Positions 47,159 through 56,271 of a DNA stretch of 64,000 nt are shown here, piece by piece. The number at the start of each line of letters is the position of its first letter. Position 1 is the stretch's first letter. The notes below the pieces were generated by a model, which had not been told where the DNA came from, did not search any database, and saw only the letters and a list, made by a program, of their open reading frames with translations. Both the position numbers and the translations under genes were made by a program. The DNA comes from G963668185 sp963668185 (GTDB taxonomy: Bacteria; Chloroflexota; Dehalococcoidia; Lucifugimonadales; G963668185): the NCBI GenBank assembly GCA_963668185.1, contig OY764162.1, positions 1,488,001 through 1,552,000 of the forward strand, in the 5' to 3' direction.

Positions 47159-48476
47159 TGAGTTTGCTGGGGGTTGCGCCGGCTTTGCGGAGGGCGTTGC
47201 GGGTGTCGACGAACAGTTGGCCTGCGGCGGCTATTGAATGCCAGTCGTAGGTGGTGTGGTCGGTGACGATGACGGCGCAGTCGGAGGCTTGCAGCGCGTC
47301 TTTGAGCGTGGGTTGGCCTTCTGTGCCGACGCTGCGCAGCGCGAGGCCCTCGTGGCGGACGGCGGGGACATGCGGGTCGTGGTACGAGACCTCGGCGCCC
47401 TTGGCGGCGAGCAGGCGCCGAAGTTCGAGCGCGGGCGATTCCCGCGTGTCGCTCACGTCCGGCTTGTACGCCACGCCCAGAATGAGGACGCGCGAGCCTC
47501 TGAGCGGCTTGGCGTCTTCGTTGAGCGCGTCGGCGATCTTGCCCACCACGTGCTGCGGCATCGAGAAGTTGATGTCCTCCGCAAGCTGGATGAAGCGGGC
47601 GGTGTAGTCCAGCGTCCGCAGCTTCCACGCCAGGTACTGGGGATCGACGGGGATGCAGTGGCCGCCGAGGCCGGGCCCCGGATAGAAGGGCATGAAGCCG
47701 AACGGCTTGGTGCCGGCGGCCTCGATCACCTCCCACACGTCCAGCCCCAAGCGGTCGCATATCAGCGCCATCTCGTTTGCGAGGGCGATGTTGGTGGCGC
47801 GGAAGGTGTTCTCCAGCAGCTTGGCCGTCTCCGCCGCCCTGGGTGAGGAGACGGGGTGGACGCGCTGGATGACGGAGCCGTACAGCGCGGAGGCGGCTTC
47901 GGTGCAGGCGGGGGTCACGCCGCCGATGAGCTTGGGGGTGTTGGCTATCGTCCATTCGCCCTGGCCGGGATCGACGCGTTCGGGCGAGAAGGCGAGGAAG
48001 AGGTTGCGGCCCGGTTCGAGCTTTGTCCGCGCGCCCGCGAGCAGCAGCGGGAGCAGGAACTCCTCCGTGGAGCCAGGGTACATCGTGCTCTCCAGCACGA
48101 CCAGCGCGCCCGCGCGCAGGCGGGGCGAGATGCGCTCGGCGGCGTCGGCCACGTGCGACACGTCGGGCGCGCGCGTCTTGCTGAGCGGCGTCGGCACGCA
48201 GACGATGACGGCGTCGGAGCGGGCCACGGCGTCGTAGCCGGCGGCGGCGGTGAGCCGGCGTTCGCGCAGCGCGAGCCTCTCGACGGCGGCGTCCGGCACG
48301 TCGCGGATGTACGAGCGGCCCTCGTTGACGGCGCGAACGCGGGCGTCGTCCGTGTCGATGCCGTGGACGCGGAAGCCGGCGCCGGCGAACAGCGCGGCGA
48401 GCGGCAGGCCGACGTATCCGAGGCCGACGACTGAGACGACGGCTTCGCGGGTCTGGATGCGGCTGTGGATGGTCAT
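47148..48476 (-). CDS. UDP-N-acetylglucosamine 6-dehydrogenase-like (WbpA/TviB type)
   Basis: Oxidises a UDP-hexosamine C6 to the uronic acid with two NAD; 442 residues. The Rossmann motif is VSVVGLGYVGLPLAALFAGA, and GPGLGGHCIPVDPQYLAWK contains the catalytic Cys and is characteristic of the WbpA subgroup. VAYKPDVSDTRESPALELRR is the C-terminal domain signature. Its product would feed acidic amino-sugar glycans. A second, WecC-type dehydrogenase lies 10 kb away in the same locus. Confidence 0.93.
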   Translation of the reverse strand: MTIHSRIQTREAVVSVVGLGYVGLPLAALFAGAGFRVHGIDTDDARVRAVNEGRSYIRDVPDAAVERLALRERRLTAAAGYDAVARSDAVIVCVPTPLSKTRAPDVSHVADAAERISPRLRAGALVVLESTMYPGSTEEFLLPLLLAGARTKLEPGRNLFLAFSPERVDPGQGEWTIANTPKLIGGVTPACTEAASALYGSVIQRVHPVSSPRAAETAKLLENTFRATNIALANEMALICDRLGLDVWEVIEAAGTKPFGFMPFYPGPGLGGHCIPVDPQYLAWKLRTLDYTARFIQLAEDINFSMPQHVVGKIADALNEDAKPLRGSRVLILGVAYKPDVSDTRESPALELRRLLAAKGAEVSYHDPHVPAVRHEGLALRSVGTEGQPTLKDALQASDCAVIVTDHTTYDWHSIAAAGQLFVDTRNALRKAGATPSKLITL

Positions 48477-48548
48477 GGGGTGCGGCCTCTCATCCCTTCG
48501 AGAGACTCAGGGCAGGCTCTAACCTTCTCCTGCGCAGGGTGGTAGAAA

Positions 48549-50159
48549 TTATAAGGTATGGGGCTGGGGAAGGGACTTTGCGGCGGCGTGCCTCTCGATG
48601 CAGAACACCAGGCCGACGATTATGAAGTGGAACCAGTCGCCCACGAACGGCCCGGCGTTGTGGAACAGGCTGTTGAGTCCATAGCCTGCGAGCGCGCCGG
48701 TGACCGCGGCTGCGAGGAGCAGGCTCTCAGTGTCCCGCGACCGGAGAAAGCGCCGGGCCGTGTTGAGCAGCGAGCGCGCTATGAGCAGGTAGAACGCGCC
48801 GAGCAACAGCAGCCCCGGGTAGCCGTAGTACACGAGCACCACGAGGAACTGGTTGTGCGGCGTGTGCTTCAGCACCTCATCGGCCACGCGCGGCGATAGC
48901 CCGCCGGGGAGGTGGCGCGGCTCCGGCGCGTACGTGCCCGTGCCGAGCGGGTGCTCCAGCGAGTAGCGGAGCGCGGTCAGCGTCATGGGGATGCGCGCGC
49001 GGGCCGACGTGTCGCCGACGCTGACGATGCGCCCGCTGAGATAGAAGTCTTCGCCAGCCTCTTGCCAGCGACCGCGCGCGGTTGCGATCTTCTCTCGCAA
49101 CTCGACTTCGTACTGAGAGTTCTCATCAGAGGGCCAACCCGGCTGCGACACGCGAATCAGGGCTCTTCCAAACCAAGTGTCTTCCAGTCCACCAGTTTCC
49201 GCCTCACTGACAGGCATAGTTCCACTACCAAAGACGGCACCGGCCTCTTCACTGCCCATTGGCTCTCTACCGAGTATGGAGTTGGCCCCGGAGATTGCCG
49301 GAAGGAACATCAGGAGCAACCAGATGCCCACGAGCGCTAGAGTTGCAGCCAAGCGCTTCCAGAGATCCGGTCTGCCTAGCAGGAGAACAGCGCCCGCCAC
49401 AACGCAGCCGCCCACGGCGCCCAGGATTGCAGAGCGCGTCGCATTCAGTAGGAGCACCGTCAGCATGAGCACCAGCGCGAAGTACAGCGCAGGCCATAGC
49501 AACCACGTACGCTCCCGGCGGCGACCGCCTTTGCCGCACGCCAAAAGCGCGAACGCGAGCGGGGCCGCCGCGGCAAGAACGTAGCTGAACGCGATGACGT
49601 TCTGGGAAAGGCCGGCTATCCTACCGCCCGCAACAATGCCGGGTATTCTGTCCAAGTGGACCTTGCTGATGATGATCCAGATCGTCATGAACGGGTCGCC
49701 AGCCGCAGCCACCGCAACGCCGTACAGCGCCGAGACAACGGCCGCCAGCACCACCACGCCAAGCACCAGCTTCATCCTGAACGCGCTGTCCCCAGCGAAC
49801 CAGACCACACCGATCAGGGCGATGCCCATAGCGAAGTGCCCCAGCCTCAAGAGCGAAAGCGTGTCCGTGAACAGGTACACTGCCGCCGCCCATAATGTGA
49901 GCAGGCACGACACGCCGATGATCGGCGCTACGGGGGCCAGCCGCTCGTAGAGCGCGGAGATTCGGCGGGCGTTCAAGAAGTCGGCAGCGTAGCAGGCAGC
50001 GGCTAGCAGGACCGTCGCCGCAAGCGACAGGATGAAAAGCTTGGCGCCGCCAACAGGGGGATAGACGGCCACGGTCCAAACGCGGCCCAGTATCCCAATG
50101 ATCAGGAAGACTATCACCGCCCTCTTGATCGCCTGTTCGTTGCTGGTGATCAGCCGCAC
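48549..50159 (-). CDS. O-antigen ligase / Wzy-like polymerase family protein
   Basis: Polytopic membrane protein that polymerises or ligates polysaccharide repeat units; 536 residues with about twelve hydrophobic helices. The large periplasmic loop (about residues 290-440) ends with PHNQFLVVLVYYGYPGLLLL, the family's HN-x7-G motif of PF04932. The sequence cannot distinguish polymerase from ligase. It overlaps the TylF-like methyltransferase gene by ten bases. Confidence 0.85.
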   Translation of the reverse strand: MRLITSNEQAIKRAVIVFLIIGILGRVWTVAVYPPVGGAKLFILSLAATVLLAAACYAADFLNARRISALYERLAPVAPIIGVSCLLTLWAAAVYLFTDTLSLLRLGHFAMGIALIGVVWFAGDSAFRMKLVLGVVVLAAVVSALYGVAVAAAGDPFMTIWIIISKVHLDRIPGIVAGGRIAGLSQNVIAFSYVLAAAAPLAFALLACGKGGRRRERTWLLWPALYFALVLMLTVLLLNATRSAILGAVGGCVVAGAVLLLGRPDLWKRLAATLALVGIWLLLMFLPAISGANSILGREPMGSEEAGAVFGSGTMPVSEAETGGLEDTWFGRALIRVSQPGWPSDENSQYEVELREKIATARGRWQEAGEDFYLSGRIVSVGDTSARARIPMTLTALRYSLEHPLGTGTYAPEPRHLPGGLSPRVADEVLKHTPHNQFLVVLVYYGYPGLLLLGAFYLLIARSLLNTARRFLRSRDTESLLLAAAVTGALAGYGLNSLFHNAGPFVGDWFHFIIVGLVFCIERHAAAKSLPQPHTL

Positions 50160-50884
50160 TTGATCGTGAAATGCCTGTTCGCAACAGGGGACCGGACGAT
50201 CTGCTCGGGCCTGCCCTCGAAGAACTCGTCGATCGCCTTTGTCGCGCCGGGCCAGGCGGCTTGGCGGTACTCATCAAATGCGATAGCACCTCCCGGAGCA
50301 ACGTGGTTATAGAGGAGTTCGAGAGCGGCCTTGTAGGACTCGTAGATGTCCACGTCCAGGTGCAGCAGGGCGATGGGGCCGGCGTCGTAGGCGGGCAGCG
50401 TCTCTCGCAGTTCACCCTCGACGAGCGTGATGTTGGAAACGGCCTCCTCGGCCAGCCCGGAGGCACGAAGGTTCTCACGGACTCGGTCCTGTGAGAAATT
50501 CCACCAGCCCTTAATCTTGGAGTTCCACTCGCCGTCAACCGCTGTCGCGGCCGGTATGCCCGTGAACGTGTCGTATCCGAAGATGCGGCGGGGCCTGCCG
50601 ATTGCGTTCGAGATCACGGAGAAGTCGAAAAGCGACCTGCCAGATCCCACGCCGCACTCCACGATCACGCCGTCCACGTCCGCTATCTGTTCGAGAAGTC
50701 TCTCGAAGTGCATGAAGCGGCTGAGCCACTTAACCCGGTAACTGTTTTTAATCGTATCGGGTGGGATGTAGTTCGCGCGGGACACCTTGAGGCCCAGCGC
50801 ATTTCTCGCGAATGTCTTGGCGGTCCTCTTGAAAGCCGCCTTTACACCTTTCTCATCCCGTGGGCCGTGGGATTGCATTTTCAC
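50150..50884 (-). CDS. TylF/MycF-family O-methyltransferase
   Basis: Metal- and AdoMet-dependent sugar O-methyltransferase; 244 residues. VIVECGVGSGRSLFDF is the AdoMet-binding glycine loop, and PIALLHLDVDIYESYKAALE with LLYNHVAPGGAIAFDEYRQA is the conserved metal/active-site block of TylF (DxD-Y followed by DEY). Likely methylates a hydroxyl on the surface glycan. Its start overlaps the end of the glycosyltransferase fusion gene. Confidence 0.88.
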   Translation of the reverse strand: MKMQSHGPRDEKGVKAAFKRTAKTFARNALGLKVSRANYIPPDTIKNSYRVKWLSRFMHFERLLEQIADVDGVIVECGVGSGRSLFDFSVISNAIGRPRRIFGYDTFTGIPAATAVDGEWNSKIKGWWNFSQDRVRENLRASGLAEEAVSNITLVEGELRETLPAYDAGPIALLHLDVDIYESYKAALELLYNHVAPGGAIAFDEYRQAAWPGATKAIDEFFEGRPEQIVRSPVANRHFTIKCG

Positions 50885-53190
50885 ATCCTCGCCTTACTTT
50901 CCAACAGTTTCGTTAGCAGGCCGAAGTATTGCTGAACGGAGTTTTCGGCGGAGTACTCCTTCGTGCCGTCTATTAGGCAGGCCGATTGTACGGGGTTTTC
51001 GAGGGTTTGGAGGATGGCCTCACCGAGCGCGCGCCAGTCGCCTACCAGAACCAGACGGCCGAGCGCGCCGCCTTGCAGGATTTCGCGCGGGCCGCTGTGG
51101 CAGTCGGTACTTACAACCGGTGTCCCGCACGCCATAGCCTGGACGAGTACGTTCGGCGATCCTTCGTATAGGGACGTTAGCGCAAACACGCTTGCCTTGG
51201 ACATGTACGCGAAAGGGTTCATCACGAAGCCGGGAAAGTCAACGCATTCGGCTACGTCCAGTTCCTCGGCGAGGCGGCATAACTCGCTACGTTGCGAGCC
51301 TTCGCCGAGGATGACGAGCCTAGCGGCGGGGCGTGACTTCAGGACGACGTTCGCAAACGCCCTGAGCAGCGTGGCGTGGTCTTTTTGGGGCGCGAGGCGT
51401 CCGGCTGCGAGTACCACCTGTAACGACGAGTCGTTCAGCCAGGGATGGGCTATCGGTTCAGCTGCCTTCTCGACGATGTAGGGCCATACGACGGGGTTGC
51501 GTATGACACGGGTCAGGGGCGCAAGTCGCGGGGCTGTGCGCGCCAAGTCATCCGCAGCCTCTTGCGAGTTCTTGACTATCGCGTCGGCAATTCGCAGCAG
51601 TTGACGCTCTAGCCGCAGTGTCAACCGCGTCTTGAACCCACTATACTTCAGTTGCATAGTGTAAGTGTTAGTGCGGCGTGCGATGAGCGCCGTATCTCTG
51701 GCGAGCAGCGCGCGAGCGGCGATTGCGACGACGTTGACCTCGGGCATGGTTGAAATCAGCACCGATGGCCGCTCTCTACGCAGGTAACGGGCAAACTGCG
51801 GGAAGCTCCTAATTGCTCTGGACGAGTCCAAGTCGATCACTCTGATGCTGGGCGGGACGAGATCAAGGTACTCCCCTACGGCCTTGACGAGGACGAGATC
51901 GACGGCCAGGCCGCGGTCCGAGAGGCCGCGCGCGATGTCGAGCATGGCGCGCTCCGCCCCGCCGCCGCGAAGCGAGGCGACAAAGACGGCCACGCGGGGA
52001 GCATCCGCCCCGTCATTCCGGCGCAGGCCTCCTTCCCTGCCCTCTCCCACCGTGGGAGAGGGCAGGGTGAGGGCACTCCGCCCAGCCATTTCTACTAGGG
52101 CGTTGACGTAACGCGCGGGGGCGTGCTCGGTTAGGACCAGCTCATAGCTCCGCCGGCCCATCTCCGCCAGCAGCCCGCGGTCCTCGATCGCGCGCTCGAT
52201 GCAAGCAGCGAGATCATCCACGTCGCCGGAGCGGAACACGTAGCCGTTTTCGCCGTGCCGGACGTAGCAGCTAGTGCCGTTCGCGTCGCTGCAAATCACC
52301 GGCAGGCCGTGGGCCATCGCCTCCAGGTGCGAGACGGCGGCAGGCTCGTTGCGGCTGGCAAGCACGAACAGATCGTGGCCGGCGTAACGCTCGTTCATCT
52401 GGAGGTGCGGCACGTTGGTCTCGACTTCGACGATGTCTTCGAGGCCGAGCCGCGCCCTGAGTTGCGTGACCGCCTCCAGTTCGGCGAGATGGGTGGGCGT
52501 GGAGCATTCGCCGACGATGGTCGCCCGGATCTCGTAGCGCGGCGACAGCGCGGCGACGGCTTCCAGGAACATGCGGTGGTTCTTGCGCGGCTGGAACTTG
52601 CCGACGTGGAGAATGTTGACGCATCCGTCAGCGAACCAGCGCCTCTCGTCAGGGGCAATCTGCGGCTCCATGACAAATGGGACGTAGCGCGGAGCCAGCC
52701 CGGTCATCGGATGCTTTTCGCTGTCCCCGAGCACCGGCGTGAACCACGCGGCGCCGGTGAGTCGCAGCAGTATGGCCTGCATCACGCGCCTTGGCAGGCT
52801 GACCTCGCGGTGCCGGGGCAACTGGTTGTACAGGATCAGGCTGTTGCCCGTGAGTCTCGCCGCCAGCATCGCCATCCTGCCGTAGCCCGATGACGGATTC
52901 CGGACAACTACCGCGCACGGCCTCAGCCTTCGCAGCTCCAGCCAGAAGGTTGGTATCGGAGGCACGCCGCCGATGTCGCTCCAGGACACACGCGGCAGTA
53001 CGCAGGCGAGCCGCCGGAGGATGTCGAAGACACGGGAGCAGCCGAGCACGCGCGGCGAGAGAACATCGTACGCCTCGCTCTGCCCGCGCCTGAGGGCCAG
53101 CACGGTCACCTCGTGGCCGGCGTCCAACAGCGCCTTGAACGCGTAACGCTGGTTGGTGTGGAACCTGGGCGCGGTGAAGACGAAGCGCAT
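50881..53190 (-). CDS. Double glycosyltransferase (GT4-GT4 fusion) joined by a repeat-derived linker
   Basis: A 769-residue protein with two complete GT-B glycosyltransferases. Domain 1 (about 1-370) contains NILHVGKFQPRKNHRMFLEA and DLFVLASRNEPAAVSHLEAM. Domain 2 (about 394-769) begins RVAVFVASLRGGGAERAMLD and contains QVVLAAGRLAPQKDHATLLR and VFALTSLYEGSPNVLVQAMA. The linker at residues 372-386, ALTLPSPTVGEGREG, is the translation of a palindromic repeat at 52035-52074. Ancestrally these are likely two adjacent genes; the repeat insertion would have removed the stop and start between them. A ribosome-level fusion is the simplest reading, with both active sites intact. Confidence 0.85.
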   Translation of the reverse strand: MRFVFTAPRFHTNQRYAFKALLDAGHEVTVLALRRGQSEAYDVLSPRVLGCSRVFDILRRLACVLPRVSWSDIGGVPPIPTFWLELRRLRPCAVVVRNPSSGYGRMAMLAARLTGNSLILYNQLPRHREVSLPRRVMQAILLRLTGAAWFTPVLGDSEKHPMTGLAPRYVPFVMEPQIAPDERRWFADGCVNILHVGKFQPRKNHRMFLEAVAALSPRYEIRATIVGECSTPTHLAELEAVTQLRARLGLEDIVEVETNVPHLQMNERYAGHDLFVLASRNEPAAVSHLEAMAHGLPVICSDANGTSCYVRHGENGYVFRSGDVDDLAACIERAIEDRGLLAEMGRRSYELVLTEHAPARYVNALVEMAGRSALTLPSPTVGEGREGGLRRNDGADAPRVAVFVASLRGGGAERAMLDIARGLSDRGLAVDLVLVKAVGEYLDLVPPSIRVIDLDSSRAIRSFPQFARYLRRERPSVLISTMPEVNVVAIAARALLARDTALIARRTNTYTMQLKYSGFKTRLTLRLERQLLRIADAIVKNSQEAADDLARTAPRLAPLTRVIRNPVVWPYIVEKAAEPIAHPWLNDSSLQVVLAAGRLAPQKDHATLLRAFANVVLKSRPAARLVILGEGSQRSELCRLAEELDVAECVDFPGFVMNPFAYMSKASVFALTSLYEGSPNVLVQAMACGTPVVSTDCHSGPREILQGGALGRLVLVGDWRALGEAILQTLENPVQSACLIDGTKEYSAENSVQQYFGLLTKLLESKARM
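52035..52074. repeat. Palindromic repeat inside the glycosyltransferase fusion
   Basis: CCCTGCCCTCTCCCAC and GTGGGAGAGGGCAGGG form a perfect 16-bp inverted repeat, typical of dispersed CCCTCTCCC/GGGAGAGGG elements that normally lie between genes. Here it is in frame and links two protein domains. Confidence 0.85.
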
Positions 53191-53276
53191 GAGACAGTGG
53201 CTAGTGGCCGGTGGTTAGTGGTTGGTTCTTAGTGTGGGAAGCCGTTATGGGCGCAATCGCCATGTGGAGGGCCGGG

Positions 53277-53636
53277 TCATACAGGTCTGGCTCGGCGGGG
53301 GGTGCGGACGAGGCGCTTGCCTACGGGGTCTGCCATGAAGCTGAAGTTCTCCAGCGTCGTTGCGCCAAGCAGGAACTCATCTTCCGGGCCGAAGATCACT
53401 GGGCAGGGCAGTTCGCGCCCGGAGATGGCAAAACGCGCCAGGCCCCAGCCGTACTCTACCGAACTGCCGTCGGCGAGGATGTACTCGTCGCGTTCGATCG
53501 GCTTCATGCCGAGACGGGTGAGCAGCGAGTCGGGAATCATCGAGTGGGCCGCGCCGGTATCGACCATCGCGGTAACAGGAGCAAGGTCGCCACCATCGGG
53601 GTGTCCCACGCCTATGTCAATCTTGAATATGCCCAT
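53277..53636 (-). CDS. Retropepsin-like aspartic protease
   Basis: A 119-residue single-domain protein of the retropepsin/gag-asp fold. AMVDTGAAHSMIP is the D-T-G-A catalytic loop (Asp26), and FLLGATTLENFSF near the C-terminus is the hydrophobic-hydrophobic-Gly loop. VDTGA and LGATTL are shared with the retropepsin at 54058, so they are paralogues on opposite strands flanking a coiled-coil membrane protein. No signal peptide is seen. Substrates are unknown; bacterial relatives act as homodimers. Confidence 0.8.
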   Translation of the reverse strand: MGIFKIDIGVGHPDGGDLAPVTAMVDTGAAHSMIPDSLLTRLGMKPIERDEYILADGSSVEYGWGLARFAISGRELPCPVIFGPEDEFLLGATTLENFSFMADPVGKRLVRTPRRARPV

Positions 53637-53646
53637 GGCTGGGCAT

Positions 53647-54042
53647 CTACTCTTTCAGCGCTTCGAGGATCCTGGGATCGACGTCGCTGCTGTCTATCAG
53701 GGCCGCGATGAGGCGTTCGAGGCGCCGCTGGGCGGCCTCGGCGGCCTGCCGCGCCTCCTCGGCCCTGGCCTCGGCGGCCTCCGCCCGCGCCTCTGCGGCT
53801 ATCCGCGCCTCATGCGCGCTTCGGATTCTGCCTTCGCTGAGTACCATGACCAATACCTCCACTATCAGCACTACCATGAACGCGGACGATGCGCCCGCCG
53901 AGAACGCGTCCGTCCATTCGAGGCGCAGCGGCCAGAGCGCGACGGTCAGCGCCGCAAGGCCGGCGGCCACGCCGGACACGGGCGTCGCGTACTTCAGGAG
54001 CGGGCCCGGCTGCTGCTGCTCCTGTTTGCGCTCTCTGGACAT
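53647..54042 (-). CDS. Membrane-anchored coiled-coil protein, copy 1
   Basis: A 131-residue protein of unknown function. Two hydrophobic segments (about residues 20-36 and 47-66) are followed by an Ala/Glu/Arg-rich coiled coil (IAAEARAEAAEARAEEARQA) and a short C-terminal segment ending in SSDVDPRILEALKE. It is nearly identical to 55367-55783. It is followed at ten bases by a retropepsin gene and is divergent from another, so the membrane protein and protease probably work together. Confidence 0.75.
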   Translation of the reverse strand: MSRERKQEQQQPGPLLKYATPVSGVAAGLAALTVALWPLRLEWTDAFSAGASSAFMVVLIVEVLVMVLSEGRIRSAHEARIAAEARAEAAEARAEEARQAAEAAQRRLERLIAALIDSSDVDPRILEALKE

Positions 54043-54057
54043 GCGTCGTAGATTGAC

Positions 54058-54465
54058 ATGGTATCAGCTAACGCCATATCGTTGGAGTATTCCGCAGGGG
54101 GGTGTGACGTGGGAGTTTTCAGGACTCCTGTTGGCGTGAGCAACGGCAACGGCGGAAGCACGGAGTGGGTGGATGCGCTCGTGGACACGGGCGCGACGTA
54201 CACCGTGCTGCCCGCTTCGCTGCTGCGCGAGCGGATCGGCGTCGCCCCGCAGAGGTGGGAGCAGTTCACCCTCGCCGACGGCTCCAAGCGCCGCTACGGC
54301 ACCGCCGAGGTCCGACTCAACATCGCGGACCGCGAGTTCGTCAGCAGGGTGGTGTTCGGCGAAGAGGGGCGATACCTGCTGGGCGCGACGACCCTACAAG
54401 TGTTCGGCCTGATTCCCGACACCACGAACCACGTGCTGATCTCCGCGCCTGAGTTGACTATCTAG
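54058..54465 (+). CDS. Retropepsin-like aspartic protease, second paralogue
   Basis: A 135-residue aspartic protease domain. LVDTGATYTVLP carries the catalytic Asp43, and LLGATTLQVFGL is the C-terminal hydrophobic loop. It starts fifteen bases from the divergent coiled-coil gene and overlaps by eight bases the 3' end of the convergent methyltransferase. A duplicate of its first codons (MVSANA) occurs at 55799, where the rest of the gene is missing. Confidence 0.8.
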   Translation: MVSANAISLEYSAGGCDVGVFRTPVGVSNGNGGSTEWVDALVDTGATYTVLPASLLRERIGVAPQRWEQFTLADGSKRRYGTAEVRLNIADREFVSRVVFGEEGRYLLGATTLQVFGLIPDTTNHVLISAPELTI

Positions 54466-55342
54466 CAGTCCGCGTCAGCACCGCGAGCGCGTAATCGTCG
54501 CCCTGGTACTGGCCGCGCGAGGGCATAGTCACGATCTCGAGGGACCAGCGCCCTTCGCGCTCCTCCAGGAACTCGGAGACGGCGCGTTTGATGCCGGCGT
54601 ACCGCTGCTTTACCAGCACGAACTCGTTGTCATCGCCGAGGCGTGGCGCGATGTTTCGGGCGGCGCGGGACGCCCGGCCCAGCGTCCGGCCGATTCGATG
54701 GGCGGCGACGTTCACGGCCCGCGAGCGTACGCGGGTGGCGGCCACGCCCAGGTGGTAGTCGTCCATGACGACCGCACTCTGATCCGACATGAGCGAGTCC
54801 AGCAGCGTTAGCTCGCCCTTCACGTCGGCGTATTGATGGCTGCCGTCCAGGAACGCGAGGGCTATTGCGCCGTGCGGCCACGCCTCCAGAGCTTCCAGGG
54901 AACGCCCGGCGATCGGCGATACTGCGGCGCTCTCCTCTGCGAACCAGCGCTTCCAGATGTCCGAGCGGGACATTGGCGGCGCGCCCTCCAACTCGTCGTC
55001 GGGCTGCTTTGCTACGTGCCAGTCTCGCGGCTCGTCTTGGCCGATCACGTCGATCGTGTGGACGCGGCCTTCGACGCCTGCGTCCATGATCGCGCGGGCT
55101 ATCGACATGGCGGAGAAGCCGCGCGCCGTGCCCACGTCGAGCGCGACCAGCGGCCCGCCGCGCTCGGCGAAACGGCGGGCAAGCTTGTACAGCAGCAGGC
55201 CGTGCTCTCCGCCGTCGCCGCCCCTGAGCACCCTGCGGGCGCGGCGATACCAGTCGTCCGGCGGGTCTGCCGTGTCCAGCCTCGCCAGCTTCGACTCAAG
55301 CGGGGTGACGGACGCGCCGCGCGGGATGATGGGCGTGAGCAT
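54458..55342 (-). CDS. Class I AdoMet-dependent methyltransferase
   Basis: A 294-residue methyltransferase of the Methyltransf_24 type. VALDVGTARGFSAMSIARAI is the AdoMet-binding loop (GTARG), HTIDVIGQDEPRDW the acidic ribose contact, and ALAFLDGSHQYADVKGELTL the metal/active-site block (DGSHxY). Related proteins modify sugars or natural products. It lies between the two copies of the coiled-coil gene. A 20-base identical fragment of its 5' end reappears at 56221-56240. Confidence 0.8.
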   Translation of the reverse strand: MLTPIIPRGASVTPLESKLARLDTADPPDDWYRRARRVLRGGDGGEHGLLLYKLARRFAERGGPLVALDVGTARGFSAMSIARAIMDAGVEGRVHTIDVIGQDEPRDWHVAKQPDDELEGAPPMSRSDIWKRWFAEESAAVSPIAGRSLEALEAWPHGAIALAFLDGSHQYADVKGELTLLDSLMSDQSAVVMDDYHLGVAATRVRSRAVNVAAHRIGRTLGRASRAARNIAPRLGDDNEFVLVKQRYAGIKRAVSEFLEEREGRWSLEIVTMPSRGQYQGDDYALAVLTRTAR

Positions 55343-55366
55343 GGGCCAGGGCGCGCGCTTCCGACG

Positions 55367-55783
55367 CTACTCCTTCAGGGCTTCGAGGATCCTGGGATCG
55401 ACGTCGCTGCTCTCTATCAGGGCCGCGATGAGCCGTTCGAGGCGCCGCTGGGCGGCAATCCGCGCTTCGCGCTCCTCTTGCCGCGCCTGCTCGATAGCAT
55501 CTGCCCTAGCCTCGGCGGCATCCGCCCTGGCCTCGGCGGCAACTCGCGCCTCATGCGCGCTTCGGATTCTGCCTTCGCTTAGTACCATGACCAATACCTC
55601 CACTATCAGCACTACCATGAACGCGGACGATGCGCCTGCCGAGAACGCGTCCGCCCATTCGAGGCGCATCGGCCAGAGGGCGACGGTCAGCGCCGCCAGG
55701 CCGGCGGCTACGCCGGACACGGGCGTTGCATACTTCAGCAGCGGGCCCGGCTGCTGCGGCTCTCCTTCGCGCTCTCTGGACAT
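55367..55783 (-). CDS. Membrane-anchored coiled-coil protein, copy 2
   Basis: A 138-residue near-duplicate of the protein at 53647-54042: the N-terminal half, both hydrophobic segments and the end SSDVDPRILEALKE are shared. The coiled coil differs by a short insertion (ADAIEQARQEEREAR). The DNA identity continues upstream into the first codons of a divergent retropepsin, then stops. The copy is intact and likely expressed. Confidence 0.75.
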   Translation of the reverse strand: MSREREGEPQQPGPLLKYATPVSGVAAGLAALTVALWPMRLEWADAFSAGASSAFMVVLIVEVLVMVLSEGRIRSAHEARVAAEARADAAEARADAIEQARQEEREARIAAQRRLERLIAALIESSDVDPRILEALKE

Positions 55784-56271
55784 GCGTCGTAGATTGACAT
55801 GGTATCAGCTAACGCCGATATGTTACTTTCCGTAACAATTCGTAGATTTCGTATGGGGCGCAGGGCTGGTCTTTTCGAAAAGATGGGACTTTTCGGGACA
55901 TTTGGGACATTTCATATCTGGGAAGCCCCGGCCGGCGTGACCGAAAAGGCCCGAAAATGGGGCGGTTCCTACCCGAAATTGTCCCAAAAGCGCGCGATTC
56001 TGACCCAATTCTGTCCTAGCTGAGCGGCGAGGGCGACCGGCGGGGATGCCCTATCGAGAGGCTCCTCGGGCAAGCCCAGGACGGGCAAGATTTGGATGCG
56101 TTGCTGTGTTCATGCGTCGATTATCGCACGGGTGTTCGCGAAGCGCAAGGGTTCGCATGACTTCATAATTTTGAGGTCACAGGGGGCGGCGTGCGTTACA
56201 TCGTGGGCGGCGTGTGTTGCGCGGGGTGACGGACGCGCCGGTAGGGATGGCGGTCACTTGCGGAACCCTTA
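55784..56271. pseudogene. Truncated retropepsin and methyltransferase scars around a dispersed repeat
   Basis: This 488-base stretch holds no intact gene. Bases 55784-55815 duplicate the promoter and first codons (MVSANA) of the retropepsin at 54058, then diverge. Bases 55863-56151 are the dispersed repeat, copy 2. Bases 56221-56240 are identical to 55300-55319, the 5' end of the methyltransferase. The order retropepsin start, repeat, methyltransferase start matches a second copy of the 53647-55342 unit that lost its middle. Confidence 0.65.
55863..56151 (-). repeat. Dispersed repeat, copy 2 (289 bp, long form)
   Basis: Reverse-complement match to 14807-14990. Shared landmarks, read on the minus strand, are CGCATGAACACAGCAACGCA, CCCGTCCTGGGCTTGCC, GGGCATCCCCGCCGG and ATGTCCCAAATGTCCC. 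About 100 extra bases (around 55938-56036) are absent from copy 1. It is AT-richer than its flanks in that inserted part. Confidence 0.8.
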
